Assembly (NCBI GenBank): GCA_002633005.1
Contig: NMRA01000022.1
Location: 381,732-445,731, forward strand
Reading direction: 5' to 3'
DNA length: 64,000 nucleotides
Source: Phoronis australis
Lineage: Eukaryota > Phoronida > Phoronidae
The position numbers were made by a program, and so were the translations under genes. The notes beneath the pieces are model-generated. The model was given only the letters and a program-made list of their open reading frames with translations. It had not been told where the DNA came from and searched no databases. The stretch's first letter is position 1, and each line of letters starts with the position of its first letter. This document shows, one piece after another, positions 13,036 through 26,062 of this stretch.

Positions 13036-14031
13036 TAAGGGAGTCTACTAGGTGCAACCCCCTGCCAAGACCGTTGTTGCGCACGTTGATACAATAGGAT
13101 ACTGGGCAGATCACGACTGTTAGAAGAATCGACTAGTGACGACCTGAAAAGAAAAACGAAAGCACTCAATTTGGGACAGGTGAACTCATGAAGGACGTAA
13201 ACCAGGCAATTCAAGTACCATTCTACTATTTATATACTTAATTTTCTTTCTTAATGTATATTTAACCAATTACAATTCATCTATGTCGACCGTTTTCATT
13301 TCATTTCGTCATATATTTGCTACAGTTACGGAAAATAGTTCTTCCCACAGGTCTCTGCTGATGGACATTACACACTTCTGCTAACATTTAAAGTATGAAC
13401 AGTCGCGAGTTTACTGAAGTCTCATTATAAGTACAGAAATGTTGTTGAAGAATAACAGTGACTATCTGAAGACAGGAATACATAACAAAATAAAATATGG
13501 AAACACCAAACAAAAATCAAAACAACACTTACCTGTTGCAATAACGCCTTAAATGCGAACGTACTGACCGACTTGCATGAACGGAATGTTAGTTGAACAT
13601 GTTAGTAGAACAAAACTGTCTCAATGAAATTTTCATGGTTGACAGGTTTAAGAAGATCCACCGTAGATTTCCGTATATAAGTCCAGGAGAATATATGGCC
13701 AATTTGCGTATCTTAAATTTTTCCCTAAAATATACCTGGGATGCATATCTGAGAATAAAAATGCATGCTTGAAATCTAAAAATAATGCTATTCCCACTAG
13801 GATATAATTAGGGTGAGCTACAGTATTTATACTGTGTTCGTGTATTCGGCATTGCTGAGTATAGGCCCTGGTGTATTTTTACATAAGACGTTTGGTTTCC
13901 CCAACTTATATACGGAAATCGCTAGTAATACTTCCCAAAATTATTTACCCTTGCTGCAAGTAAGGCATCACCTCGGGTAAAAATAGAACAATAATAATTA
14001 GCAATGTAACAGTCAACACAATTAAACACAC

Positions 14032-14400
14032 TTACAGCTGAAATGCCTCTAAAACTATATTAAGTAATACAAAAAACATGGTCTGTAGTTTAAGATCACG
14101 TTTCTTTTTTGTCTCAAAACTATCAACTGAAGGCGGTAACATAGACATGAAGACAAGGTCCTGTGGAAAGTAGATATGGAACTCCGGTCGGAAACACCTA
14201 TCAGGTTCCAGGCCCGTTGCATCGGACTCCAGGTCCTGTATTCTTGTTAGCCTACCCCTAGGACCACAAGAAGCAACGACTACCAAATCTGATTCAACTG
14301 ACTTGTCATTTTTCGAAATGATTGGTGGAGGATTTTCTTAGTCGCCGCAGACAGAGAGTGCCACAGGGTCCCGGTGTCCTTGTCGGGATTCATCTTAATC
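14032..14400 (-). pseudogene. Coding-like fragments, unrecognised
   Basis: On the minus strand, two consecutive short frames read like protein: a 37-codon frame starting MNPDKDTGTLWHSL (about 14393 downwards) and an 84-codon frame from 14286 containing PEFHIYFPQDLVF. Neither matches a family I recognise and no clean splice borders join them. Lying inside the 4.3 kb inverted-repeat interval, they could be remnants of an element-encoded gene. Confidence 0.2.
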
Positions 14401-14556
14401 TCGGGACACCATGGAGTTCAGGGTGTTGTACCTCAGACGGTACAGCTAGGATGTGAATTAACAAGACCACAAGTACACAGACCAGTGGATGAGCAAGCAA
14501 AATTGGGTCGCCGCAAGTTAAATCTTTTTAGGTTTACATCTGGGGTTAAGCTCGTA

Positions 14557-14641
14557 ACGCTAGAACTTCGCTAAAAAGCACGAATTCATGAAATTACGTG
14601 ATGTATTGTGTTTTTTAATTGAAAGCGTGATTTTGGCTAGA
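14557..14641. repeat. Short (about 90 bp) inverted-repeat element, copy 1
   Basis: It starts ACGCTAGAACTTCGCTAAAAA and ends TTTTGGCTAG. It shares CGCTAAAAAGCA and ATTACGTGAT with the copy at 46919-47015, where the ends (CACTAGGACC and GGTCCTAGCG) form a clearer inverted repeat. Confidence 0.5.
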
Positions 14642-15791
14642 TTTTTGTATTTCCCAAGACAGCTACTGAACTCTACCCTAGTCTGCGATCGGGGGCGCAA
14701 GGGTGAGAATCTCACGAACACGCTAGACTTAAGACGTCGAGACGTATGGTGAGGCATTGCAAACGAAGCACACGATCACACTATCTTCTTTAGCGAGATT
14801 CTTGCATCTGCGATGCTTATCAGAGAGCAACAGACAATTTGTAAGGGTAGTGAAACGTGGTTACGTGGATGTACATTAGTTTTTGATATGTGTTATAGCA
14901 CACCGGCACTTACACAACATAGGACAGGGATGCAATGTCTCTGTAACAATTGCGTGTGCGCCGCGCCCCTTTCTGAGTGCTGGGCCTTGCGCTATGTTTG
15001 ATTTTTAACCAGTTTTACTTTGGCTCCGTCTCATTCGGCTGCTGCTGTTCACTATCTACACTACTTTGAACGCGCGATATCCTACGGACATACTTAGCTG
15101 TGACCTATTGTGTATGGGGGCCTAAACAAAAAATATTTCTCATCACGTCAAGAATAAAATCCAGACACGTCGTCGGGAGATTTTAGCCACTAACAAGGGC
15201 ATTTGCAAAGGCCAGGACGTTTTAAAAATAAAAACGCTTCGTAAACACGCAAGTTGAGGCGTGCAAGTTCAATGTCACAGTCGGAAGTTGAACAACACGG
15301 TCTAATTAAACCAGAGCACATGTTACGCTACAACGAAAAACTGCAGCCTTCCGTGTATTTCCCATTTGTATTTTCATCAGAAATTTTCGTCATGCGAGAC
15401 TCGGTGACTTTTTTCATAGCTAAAGCGCCAAACTCAAGCTAAACGCAAGACAATCGAGTAACGGTCATGACATCGTCAAGACAAGGTAAAAATTACAAAG
15501 CCCGTTACCCCAATTCTCAGATTCAAGCCTTATCGAGTAGTAATCATCCGTTGAACGCTTTAGTGACACGGGAGTTGCGTCGATCCTAAATTAGCGTTTC
15601 TAAAATTTTCCTTGTCCGAAAGTCGCGGGACAAAAATCCGACGTTTATGACATTGTCCGAAATTCGAGGATCATTGAAAAACAGTTTTTTGACCTTGTAC
15701 GAATTTCGTGGACCATGAAAAACTCATTTCGGAAATATTTATTCTTAGTCGAAAATGGCGGGCCGTCCGAAAATCACGCGACTTTACCGTA

Positions 15792-18700
15792 GCATGCAGA
15801 CACATCTTTAAACTACAGTGAAGTTATTTTCTTATCGCTAGAGGCCAGTAGTATCCAGTCAACACGTTGCTACTTCAAAGTCTGTCATTGGCCCGGCTAC
15901 GTAGAGGGACGCGTTATGGAGTAATGACAACTTTCTTGAGACAGGACTCGAAAATTTACAAACCCACAAATGTGATGTATATGGAATTAATATGTACGAG
16001 TGTACATATTCATTTTTCAATTGTCGAAATTTGATTAATGGAGGCATAATTAAAGGGAGGCTTACACGAAAAGCGGGAAACGCGGCGATTCCCGCTTCGA
16101 CTCCTGCTGCGGCGATCACTTTAAATTGCTTTACATTAATTAAGATATGAATCTTTATACCAAAAGCGGCAAACTGAACAGAAAAATCCGCAGCAACTAC
16201 CACCTTTGGTATAATCCCCCTTATGCACTACAAACGAAAGTTACGACAATAAAGATTGACTGTGTCACAAAGCAAGATTAATTCGATTGTTTCACACCTT
16301 GTGTTTTCACCTTTTTATTGTCAAGTTTTTGTCCACATGAACTAAAACAAACGATGCGCTGTGTAACAGTATGGAATAAGCAAGTGGCTAATTTCACCAG
16401 AAAACCATTTAGAGAGCACCGAACCTCCGAAACGGGAGCGTGTTCTATAGAAGCAAAGCCCGTGAATGTACCAGAGACCACACTATTTTTTCGCGCGATG
16501 TCTTGCTTCTACGGAACAATCCTGGAGTGAATAGCATAGAATTAACAAAAGAAAGGGCCTGCGGTCGATTTTCATTGAAAAAATCTTTGCATTTTCCTTT
16601 CAGTTGTCAATAGTATGGTTTTTATTTGGAAAATTGACCGTGTTTAAAATCAACCCTGTTTACTCAAACGAGGGGTCTTGTTTAAGAAATATTTTAAAGA
16701 AATTACGCGTCCTGTTTATAGGAAAAAAATAAACCTTGCTAACTATTTCAAGGCACTGGGAAACAAACAGACATCTTTCGTCCCACCGAATTGAAGTAGG
16801 TCTTTTCCAATGGTACAGGATAATTGAATGAAAGAAACTCCAGGCGATGACATATAAAATATAATACATGCATCATATAAATCGCCTGCACGTGGTCTTC
16901 TTATGTTATGGCTTGGAGATTTGCTCGTCACAGCATGGAATATCCGAAAAATTTTCTAAAGTACTCGGGCATTTACAAGCTTTTGCAAGTTCAGAATTGA
17001 AAGGCATTTAATACTTGATGCTTTTGAGTTAAATAGGACCCTGTCCCAAGTGTGTCAAACCTCAGAAGGTCATAACTCAGAAATTGCGGATTGGATTCAA
17101 TAGGAAATTTCCACGATGTTATACTTGATGCACTGGTCTAAAACTCTATTAGGAATTATAAGTATTAGAATTATTAGCCTTCATACACAACAGATGGCAT
17201 GCACGAAGACAACTAATTCATACTCCATACCAACGCGCCGATTTATAACAACTCAATCATGTTCTGCCAGGAATTGTTTTTGAAAAGTTCCACTTTTGCT
17301 TGAAAGGCTATCGAAAAAGGAATTTCAGGATTGATGTGAAAATCTAAGCCAGTCGTGCTCTTGGCAGAAGAAACACACCTGCCAGTTTTCATGTAGTAGT
17401 TCAAAGTGGCATGTGCTTTAAACTATTAATTCAGAATTTAAACCCAAAAAGCCTATAGGAGTCAAAAGTAAACCGATTACATATTAGTAGTATACAAAAA
17501 CCTCTTCTTTTATGCTTCCTGAATAAAAACAGGAAGTTCTCTGAACAAATTAATCATTAAAAAAGCTTATTTACATCGAAAAGAAATAAAAAATATGGAA
17601 TGCAAGTTCCTGGCTTCATTATAAATATATTTGTTTACGTAATTTGTGATACATGTATAGAGTACAGTGACAGCATTAACACAAAAGGTGGCACTGAACA
17701 ATTAGAATGCGGCCGCGGCCATTTGCACTCCCAAAATATCAAAATCTAGAGGTAGGCCAAGCTTGGGGGCATTTTTTGTTAGGTATTGTATGTAGGCCAA
17801 GTGAATGTGTATTGTGAACATGTTGAAAATGAAAAAAGGCCGTAGCTGCACTGTTCTTCAAAATGGTGGCCCCAATGGGGCTGTTCGGAGAATTCTCCTC
17901 GCGATGTCGCTGCTGTACTATTGGTGATTGAATTGCGCATGCGTCGCTGTCTGCATGTAAACAGCTGGTAAAAAGACGGATTGCTGTCAAAATACGTCCT
18001 CGCGCTAAGCCTTATTATTGCTATTTTCCCTGATGCAAGTCTTCAACAGGTGGTCACAAATTCCCAAAAGACCTAAGATTACTACATTCGTGGAGAATTG
18101 CGGTCAAAAGGGGCAACCAACTGACAAAAAGTGTGTGGATGCCGAAGCCATATTAGGAGACTACATAATGTTACTTGGTAAGTTTTTAGCAGTCAAGTTT
18201 CTATCGACATCGTTCGGTGATGTTATCCCCACCAGTTACCCCCAATGAATAACGGGTTTATTGAATGGAACTAAGTGTTTCTTTTCGGAAACCCACCCAG
18301 GACTCGGATGCTGGGTAGGCTAGCAGCACACACTCACATATTGTCCTCCAGCCGTCCAGGGGTGGGAATGCGCCCAATATAAGAGGTGTATGGTACGTGA
18401 CGCTCAGAAGTCAAGGGTGACTTTTTCACAGCAGTTTCTCTTCAAAGCTATGCTATGTCCAATAAAATTCTCTAGATGAGTGAGTTTCCTTATTTTATAG
18501 CAGACCCCACCCCCAGGACTACCAGATTAGTTACCGAATTAACATGAATAAGCTATTCAGTAAACGTAACATTGCATTGCCGGAATATAAATTGACACAT
18601 ACTCACTGCACATTTCTAGAGGTCAACAGGAAAACGACAATTCGCAAGCGTAATCGGTTATCATTTCAGCTTTATAAAGAATAAGCGCAACTGCACTGCA

Positions 18701-19268
18701 TGGGCTTTAAAACTGAGGAAATATTGTGGTTTCAATAATTAGTGACAAACTTGCGTGTTGTTGAAAAATGTATTCGATCATCAAAGTTTACATTAACGAG
18801 CTTTCTACTGACAATAAGACAATCGATGCTGTCACTGAATGCCATTTCCCCATAATGTGTACCAAATAGAAAAGTTTTTACCATTAGTATAAAGCCTTTC
18901 TTCTGAAAGGAAAAGTTAACGTAACTCAGTGAGAAAGGACAGGTATTTATACCAGATGCTTTTAGTTTTCATTTCATAGGGATCTACTTTCAATGACCTA
19001 TAGAAACGCTTGTAAAAAAGGTCCAGTTTCGGTACGTGGCTTTCTTTCATGTAACCTCATTCAGCCTCAATAACATCCACAATTAGATCCCTGAAGGTAA
19101 ACACAACAGCATATCACTTGACTCGTTTTGTGCCCAAAATCTGCGGACACTGAACTAGACCAGAGTGTCACTAGATCTTCTTTAGCTTCAATCCCTCATA
19201 TTTCTTCCAGGAAAGGAAATAAGCTATTGTCCACACATGACTTATTGCCTATGAAAGGGCATCCTTAC
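15792..19268. other. Intergenic/intronic, no gene supported
   Basis: AT-rich. Short frames occur on both strands (for example 15859-16203 minus and 16318-16530 plus), but none has splice context, family motifs or compositional bias. Downstream exons of the minus-strand gene at 19269-19977 may lie here; I could not identify them. Confidence 0.4.
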
Positions 19269-19977
19269 CAACGAGGCTGACGTGTGTAGCAGTCAGATAT
19301 AGTTCCTCTTCATACACAAACAATCCAGTGGCACGTTGTCTTATGATAACTTCGTACTGCGATTCACATTTCTCCAGGGCCACTGACTTATACATTGTGC
19401 CATGCAGCACTGCTGGTGTATGGAAATGCTGTGGGAAGAGAAAGGAGTAACAAAGCTTGTTCGTTGTCTCCGATGTAGAAAGTAGGCTTTGACAACAGAC
19501 TTGCACTGGATGGGAAGATCTTGCTGGTTAGCTGCAGTCATCTGCTTAAAACCAATTTTTGTCCATTCAGAGTCGATGCAGAAGCGATGCATATCTCTGC
19601 ACGGTACAAGCCCTCAAACCTAAAAACCAAAGGTCACGTGAAAACAGACATGATAGATTTCCGTTTCAAGGTGTAATAGATTTCCGGAAGACATAGGATA
19701 GGGAGTAAACAAATAGTCTAATGGATATTTGTCACGTACCCTTTGCGATGGCATTGGGCTTGGATTGTAATCTTAACTCACTAACCAATATCGAGTTAAC
19801 AGCATAAACATTTAGCATTCATTGATGAAACTGTCTCTGATAAATCCGTTAGAAATCATTCCAAACAATAATACTGATTTGATGTACCAAAAGATCCCGA
19901 GTGCTACTTACGTCAAGTATCGTAACACACATCACAACAAAGATTAACCCGACTGGCGACTGCCGCGAAGTCGACAT
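19269..19977 (-). CDS. 5' exons of an unrecognised secreted/membrane protein gene (partial)
   Basis: Exon 1 candidate, 19912-19977: ATG with a 22-residue frame MSTSRQSPVGLIFVVMCVTI..., hydrophobic like a signal peptide, ending exactly in phase 0 at a GTAAGT donor. Second exon, 19269-19428: preceded by a strong acceptor (CTTTCTCTTCCCACAG), in phase 0, with 53 open codons including KSVALEKCESQYEVIIRQRA and TGLFVYEEELYLTATHVSLV, ending in phase 1 at GTAAGG. The two join in frame. A further exon may lie at about 19500-19610, where other frames look coding, but frame and borders conflict. I do not recognise the family. Downstream exons were not found. Confidence 0.45.
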
Positions 19978-20110
19978 CGGTGAGTACCTCAGTTAACAGG
20001 CATCAGTAGAATAAACATGGAATAATCGTTAAAATAATAAACCTTACCTTTGTACAAGGTAGTGCTTATATCCTCTCATAGAAGCACCCTTTTCACGCAA
20101 TCTCAGATTC
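19978..20110 (-). promoter_or_regulatory. Possible 5' UTR exon and TATA-like site of the minus-strand gene
   Basis: On the minus strand, GGATATAAGC is followed by ACAAAGGTAAGGT, a good donor at about 20045. This would fit a TATA-like box, a short leader exon and a short intron ending just before the ATG at 19977. Sequence evidence only. Confidence 0.25.
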
Positions 20111-23100
20111 AGTTGGCACGGCTTCAAGCCATTTAACCATGTATTTAAAGGGCTCGCGAAATCGAGGCTGTCAATCTATCACCACTAGTACACGCGCGCC
20201 CCCTAGTTAATGTAAATTTTCCGAATAGCCCCATTGTGCATTGCTGTGTAAGCAACTGAGAATTTGGCCGCGATTTCAGGTAGCCCTCAAACAAGCCAAA
20301 TTTTCAAAAAACTAGTTGGTTGACAGTACTTTTGAACCACATTTTTGGAATTGATATGAAATTTGCTTTCGGTATCTAATGTTAGCTTTAGTCGAGCATC
20401 GGAAGGGAAGTGGTGGTTTTGGGGTGAAAAGTGCCGATTTTGCATGTTTTTGCCCTTATTTTTCTTAGTCTGGCTTGGTTTCCACTGGGAGTGAAAGGGT
20501 CAAATATACAAGAGAGAATAAGGTTTCAATCTGTGTTCATCTGTAGGGCTTGTGATGTGGAATTACTGAAAACTTTTCTTTATTTGCATGCAGTTTTGAC
20601 AGAGTGAAGAAAGGGTGAAGAGTCCATTGACGTGTGTTCTGATAGGCAAACCCCTGTGAGAACTGTTCAGTGCCTCCCATAAGCGATGGCGGCTTGGAAA
20701 CGAAGGTGTGTCAAGAATGCTGCGTTCTGATTGGTCAGTTAAGCTGTCACTCAAAATCCTGGTGATAGGTCAATCCCAATCTCAATGGAAGACTACCAAA
20801 CCTAAACAGACAAAATAAAGAAAAACTTACTCCAGGAAAACCAGAATATATACATTTCTCACACTTTTAAATGTGTAAAAATATTTCCATAAATGTCATG
20901 TAAGTCATTATTTTTGTGCATCATTTTTAAAGAATATCTCAATCTACCTCCAAAAAACATTATGCTTAACATCTGGCACGTTTTGAAACAGACGCGACAT
21001 ATTGCTCCAAATGTGATCCACTATTGCCCTCTGCAGAATTATGGTTGAACTTGTAAAACGAAAGGTTTGTGTGATTTGGAAAAATAACTATGAATAATTG
21101 TTCAAGTTATTGTTGTTGCTTTTTGTAACTACTTTAATTAATTAGTGTCATTTACATTTTGTGTCTGGTACGATTGTGTAACAAAGGTTTGTCAAATTGT
21201 AACAAAACGTTAGCTATTTGCTCACTTATGTGCTCAAAAGTCAGTAAGATTTCTGTCATGCAAGTATTTATTTTATTAGGAAAGTCATAATATCGTTTAG
21301 AAAATATGGTTATGTGGGAACAGTGAATCATTTCGCTAAGAATTTCGTAAGAAAATGCAAGCAAATTTACTTCATTATTTGCACATTTTGTGTTGTACAA
21401 TGGTCATCGACAAACACGCTATGGAAGGTTAAGCATTTTTAACAATGCAGAGTTAAAAAAAAGAAAAATGACATTTTCGGCAATTAATTTGTTTGACTGA
21501 GGAAACTTCAACGTTATCTCACACTGATAGATTTAAACAGCTTCTGATCATACCTCGTCAACTCAACTGAGCCTGAATCCTATTGTATTTGAATCATATT
21601 GTATTTGGAGGTTGTTGCTTATCAGCTAGTCTCATGTGTCAGGCTTATTGTCTGAAACTGCTCAGCATTGTGCCAGGTTTATGACTGCAATGCATTTTAT
21701 TAAACAGTAGGGAGCGCACCTTTGCTGGGTCTCTGCTCGTACTGACTTCATAACGTACTGAGTCGAATGGAAGCCTTTGAACCACGAAATAAAACCACGA
21801 GAATGAGTCTACGCTATATCGTACAGCACTACACGAAAAAAATTTGTGACTAGTTTTGGTGTTTAAAAGGACGGTTATTATTTGTTTAGTTCTCAAATAA
21901 AGCGTCGTCGGATTACGAATTTTGATACCAAACTGCCAACAAAGTGAAACCTGGATGGAATTACAACTCCATGGCCGGTGGTATGATGACTCCCTTCGGC
22001 AGTACTAGTGTAACTCAGTAACAGGGCAAACAAACCACTGCAGGTACAGTTTTCACCGACGAAGAAGATGCCTGCGATGAGATTTCATGAGAACAAGTCG
22101 AAGGCCAGCGCCATTTAGGCGACGAAACTAAGCGGATTCTACAATGCTTGATTTTGAAATAGCTTTTGCTTTTATTCTATATTCGAATTAACAAAAAGTC
22201 AACCAAAGTTATAATCAAGGTATATACGGCGACGAAGTTTTGTTTAATGAACCATAAAGAGCTACTTCAGTAATGGAAGGACTTTACTTTTTTTCAAGAA
22301 AATGTAAACTGAAATATATTTGTTTGTCGTGGCACTCGCTGGGTCACTGACCACTTTTGAAACACCCTACAAGGCCATGAAAAATCATTTGTGATTTCAA
22401 AAGCTAGCCCGCGGATATCCGAATCCGCGTGACACCGTGGGAGTTCATTTTACTGGGCTTTTTAAAATTTACAAATTCATATTTCACTGGTCTGTTTTCA
22501 AATATTCACCATATCAACAAAGGTGTTTGTATTAATGAAAACTGCTAACCTGAACTAGTACACTGGTCTTTGACTGATTCGTCAGTTGACCTGAAGTCTC
22601 GGAGGTACTTCCCTAGAAGTGGTACAGTTTGGCCATGAAAGGGTGTCTTTTCGGACAAAAGATTCTATTGAAAGGCACGTTTTCCTATTTAATTACCTAC
22701 AGAAATATTCCTTTTCCAATTTCGTTCATAACTGATATGATCACTATAGGAGTTCGATTTCCAACAAATGAGACCCCACAGTCCACCAAGGTAAACCTAA
22801 ACAAGCGATTGTAGTAATATCATCTACTTATTTTGAAACTAATTCCGAAAGATGTACGCATCTTTGATAATACGGTATCACATCCTCTACTGTGTCTTGA
22901 GTTTAATTTAGCTGACCAATAATCTCTACGAAAGCGTTAGGTTTTTGGAATGAACCCTTCAAAATCTCGGTATTTCTGGAACAAAACCTTGCATAACGGA
23001 TTTTCATGGAAGCTCCCAATGGTGGTCCCGTTTTCAAATCTATAGTTTGGTGTCCTAATTTTCCGACCTGCACGGCTCCACGTCAAGAACGTAGCTGAGA

Positions 23101-23930
23101 ATTCCCCCGGCCTGTAGTGAACCCCGCATCGAAAGTGAAACCAGTGATAATCAACCTATTAGGAAACTAAACAAACAAACGCGCAAACATGATCAAGGTA
23201 ACATAGAGTTAAGTGGCACCAAAAACTATTGATTTGTATTACCATTCTGAAATTGGTGTAAAAAATTTCCTTAATCGAAATACATATAGGTATGATCTTG
23301 TCGAAATAATTAGAAAGAACTGGCAGTTTATATTCGTTAGACCAAGCTCATAATTAACAGATAACGTGAGCTTAGATGAATATATAGTATAACGAATTAT
23401 CAGTTTTTTCCGGGCACAGAGATCGCTTCTAAACTGATTTTTTCAAGGTAAATGGCCAAAATCAAAACTTTTGTTTTGTCAGAAAGCACTACTTTAATGC
23501 TTTTGCAATGGTGTGGAAGTTGTTTACCAAAACGTCGAGTTATTTATAAATGGGTGTGTGCGTCCTTATTGCCCCACTACGGCCTCTGTGATGTCAACAA
23601 CGAGACAGTATGCTGTTATTTGAACTAGTTGAACCTCAACTGCAAACATAGGTTTCAGTTTCGATTAGTGCCTGTGGTGAATCATTATGTACGTGCCCCG
23701 GATGTTTCTGTGTTTGTGACCGCGATCAGTAAAAAGACAAGTGTGAGGCTACGGCAACACATGTGTATCGACAGCTTTGATTTGGAGCGAATAACATCAA
23801 GCCGACATAGTAAGTACTAATACACATTTTCAGTAACGTTTGGTCTCTTGTGCTCACTTGCACATATGTCACAGAGTTGTAGACCATTGTGGTATAAAAA
23901 TGATCTCAGAAGGAAATGTTAAATGTTAGT
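20111..23930. other. Intergenic, nothing supportable
   Basis: AT-rich, with short frames on both strands that resemble no family and lack splice context. I see no RNA gene or well-defined repeat. Confidence 0.4.
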
Positions 23931-23934
23931 TTTC

Positions 23935-24106
23935 AAAGGGTGTTACACGGGCGGCGCTGCACTGAAAAAAGTGGGCCGGGGGGGCTATAGCCGTCCAGTT
24001 CCCCTGTGGTGCACCACCCATAGACCATGGGGGCCGGAGCACTGAAAAAAGTGGTGAGCTATAGCCCCCCAGCTCCCTATATATGGTGCGCCGCCCATGT
24101 GTTACC
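23935..24106. mobile_element. GC-rich hairpin element (family B), two head-to-tail units
   Basis: The unit GGGCGGCG..CACTGAAAAAAGTGG, then a palindromic GGGCTATAGCCC core, then GTGCACCACCCAT occurs twice in tandem here. The same unit occurs at 25068-25195 and, shortened, at 27594-27650. Each unit is nearly self-complementary. No coding capacity. Confidence 0.7.
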
Positions 24107-24650
24107 CAAGAAAAAATCCTGACACGAATGATTGTCTCGTCGAATACGTGTGCCAGCCGCTGGTGGTGGTTTATTTTATACAAAATCTGTCAATTGAAAC
24201 CTCTTCAGAATGGGGCAAGTGATAACGTATGATTACGTCACTGTAAGTCATCGTGCAATGAATTTTGGAATTATCTAAAAATCCAGAGCTGGAAATGACT
24301 TTCGCAGCATGGTCTTGTTCATGTTGTGATCCTAATGCTAAACCAGCTATAGACCTAAATTTGAATTGATGTTTTGGCCATAGATTCGACCCATGTTTGA
24401 TAACCGATTAGTGCTGAAACGTATCTTAGACAGACATCCTCATACTGCACAATCAAAATAAACTTAATACATTTTATCCGGTGTCATTTAACAACGCTAT
24501 AAATGTCGGCGCTCATAATAAGGACATGCATGTAATCAGGAGCTAACAGAATAGTATTGCGTATTAAAATGTGGAATCAAAATTGATAACATTACAATTA
24601 CAATATTATGTTTGAAACCAATACAATGTATATGTATAGACGGCGCTGCT

Positions 24651-25049
24651 GTGCGTGAACTTGGAATCCTGCTTATCTCAAGGTCGCGTATGCGTGAACT
24701 TGGAATACGCAAGGCAACTTGACAAGTTAACTCAAATAATCACGTCCTCGTTCATAAAAATGTGCACTGCACTTAATGAAATTACATTTGAATAAAATAA
24801 TGTCAATTTTGTCCAACCTTTTTCAACTACTAGCGATCTATTTCACCAAACAATAATTGATTTAGCCATTCAAATATTCCTCCGATTCTGTGACACAAAG
24901 TTACGGTAAAGGAGAAAATGGGTGATCGTGAGGCCAACAATTGCACATTTTTTTTACACTGAACAAAAAGTTTCACCTGATTGCCTTAAAAAATATTCAA
25001 TTCCAAGTTCACGCGTGCGCGATCTTGAGACTAAGCAGGATTCCAAGTT
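24651..25049. mobile_element. Element with about 57-bp inverted ends
   Basis: The left end, from GTGCGTGAACTTGGAATCC at 24651, and the reverse complement of the right end, to 25049, match over about 57 bases with few mismatches. Each arm contains GCGTGAACTTGGAAT twice as a direct repeat. The right arm abuts a family B hairpin copy. Interior AT-rich, no transposase. Confidence 0.65.
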
Positions 25050-25067
25050 CACACTCACTCACATCTA

Positions 25068-25195
25068 CATGGGCTGCGCAGCACTGAAAAATGCGAGGGC
25101 TAAAGCCCCTCACCCCCCCTGTGGTGCACCGCCCATAGACCATGGGCGGCGTAGCACTGAAAAAAGTGGGGGGCTATAGCCCCCCAGCCGCCCCC
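25068..25195. mobile_element. GC-rich hairpin element (family B), second locus
   Basis: Contains GGGCTGCGCAGCACTG, GTGGTGCACCGCCCATAGAC, and the perfect palindromic core GGGGGGCTATAGCCCCCC near 25168-25185. It matches 23935-24106 closely. Confidence 0.7.
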
Positions 25196-25776
25196 GGATC
25201 TACTTTCATTAGGACTTCATTAGTCAGAGGGGAACGCATATTTAATATACTACTTGAAGCATGTTAACAAACTTACGTGGGTGCACTCCAGTCAGAAACT
25301 AGCGTTACTAAGGTGTGCTGGTTTCGCTCGACGTTTCGTCCGGCAACGGTTTTCGAAGAAATTTGAAATGTTCTCATTACCTGCACCGTTCTCACGAAGC
25401 ATATCGGAAGTAAAATATATTTGTCTTCTATTCTGTTCTGAGGCAAGTGTCTAATATTTTTACTCAAAATCGTACCGTATTTTTTAAGATTTTCTTTACT
25501 GCTTTCGGTATGAAACCGAAATAAGTGTCTACTAGTCTTGTGAACATTATGATTTACGTGGATGACTGCGTTCAATTGCCAATCGTCTCATTGACTGGCA
25601 TAATGCTGAATGAAACTAATTTGAATACGACGTATGGTCAAGGGGCACTTGTAGACGACATTTAAAAAAGAACTGTTTGTTGTTGTGCATTTTTAAGTGG
25701 CGTTATTAAACAATAGGGGGCACCATTTGCGGCAAAAAAGCAGAGCACCAAATGTCATTATACGGGAACCCCTTAA

Positions 25777-26062
25777 GATGGCCATAAAGCGGGGTGCTTT
25801 TATTTTAATATAGAAGGGCCTGCTCTTGGGGGTCTTCGGGAGGGGCTCCCTGAGGCTCGAAAAGAAATTGTTGTGATTTTGATTTATTATTTTTAAAATG
25901 ACACAGGCAAAAACCTATTTTAAAGGATATGCCCCACTTGTCGCCTATGGAGGGCTCCGCCTGAAGACGGTCAAAAAGCGGGCCGCTTATACTAATTTAG
26001 GTGGCCCACCTCAAAGCAGCCAACAACGGGACCTCTTATATTAATATTGGTGCCCCGGTCTA
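25777..26062. repeat. Degenerate repeats of about 45 bp
   Basis: Three related blocks at about 25777-25823, 25965-26009 and 26016-26060 share the pattern CA(A/T)AAGCGGG followed by CTTATA.TAATAT and a GGCCC-like end. Between and after them, TCTTC(G/A)GG and CTCGAAAA recur. Possibly a decayed element; no coding frame. Confidence 0.4.

Larger units (their letters stand above)
11469..15789. mobile_element. Candidate 4.3 kb element bounded by 25-bp inverted repeats next to TA
   Basis: The 25 bases at 11469-11493 (beginning CGGTAAAGTCGCGTGATTTT) are repeated perfectly in reverse complement at 15765-15789. Both ends abut TA (11467-11468 and 15790-15791), as expected for Tc1/mariner/pogo-type insertion. 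Subterminal motifs of the form TGTCCGAATTTCG recur inside both ends. No transposase frame could be recognised, so this may be a large non-autonomous element, a decayed one, or two solo copies in opposite orientation. Confidence 0.55.

Noticed and set aside
11469-15789. Calling the 4.3 kb interval a confirmed pogo/Tigger element
   Set aside because: No transposase or helix-turn-helix domain is visible, so superfamily assignment would rest on the TA flank alone.
15859-16203. 114-codon minus-strand frame
   Set aside because: Composition is random-like and no domain or splice site frames it.
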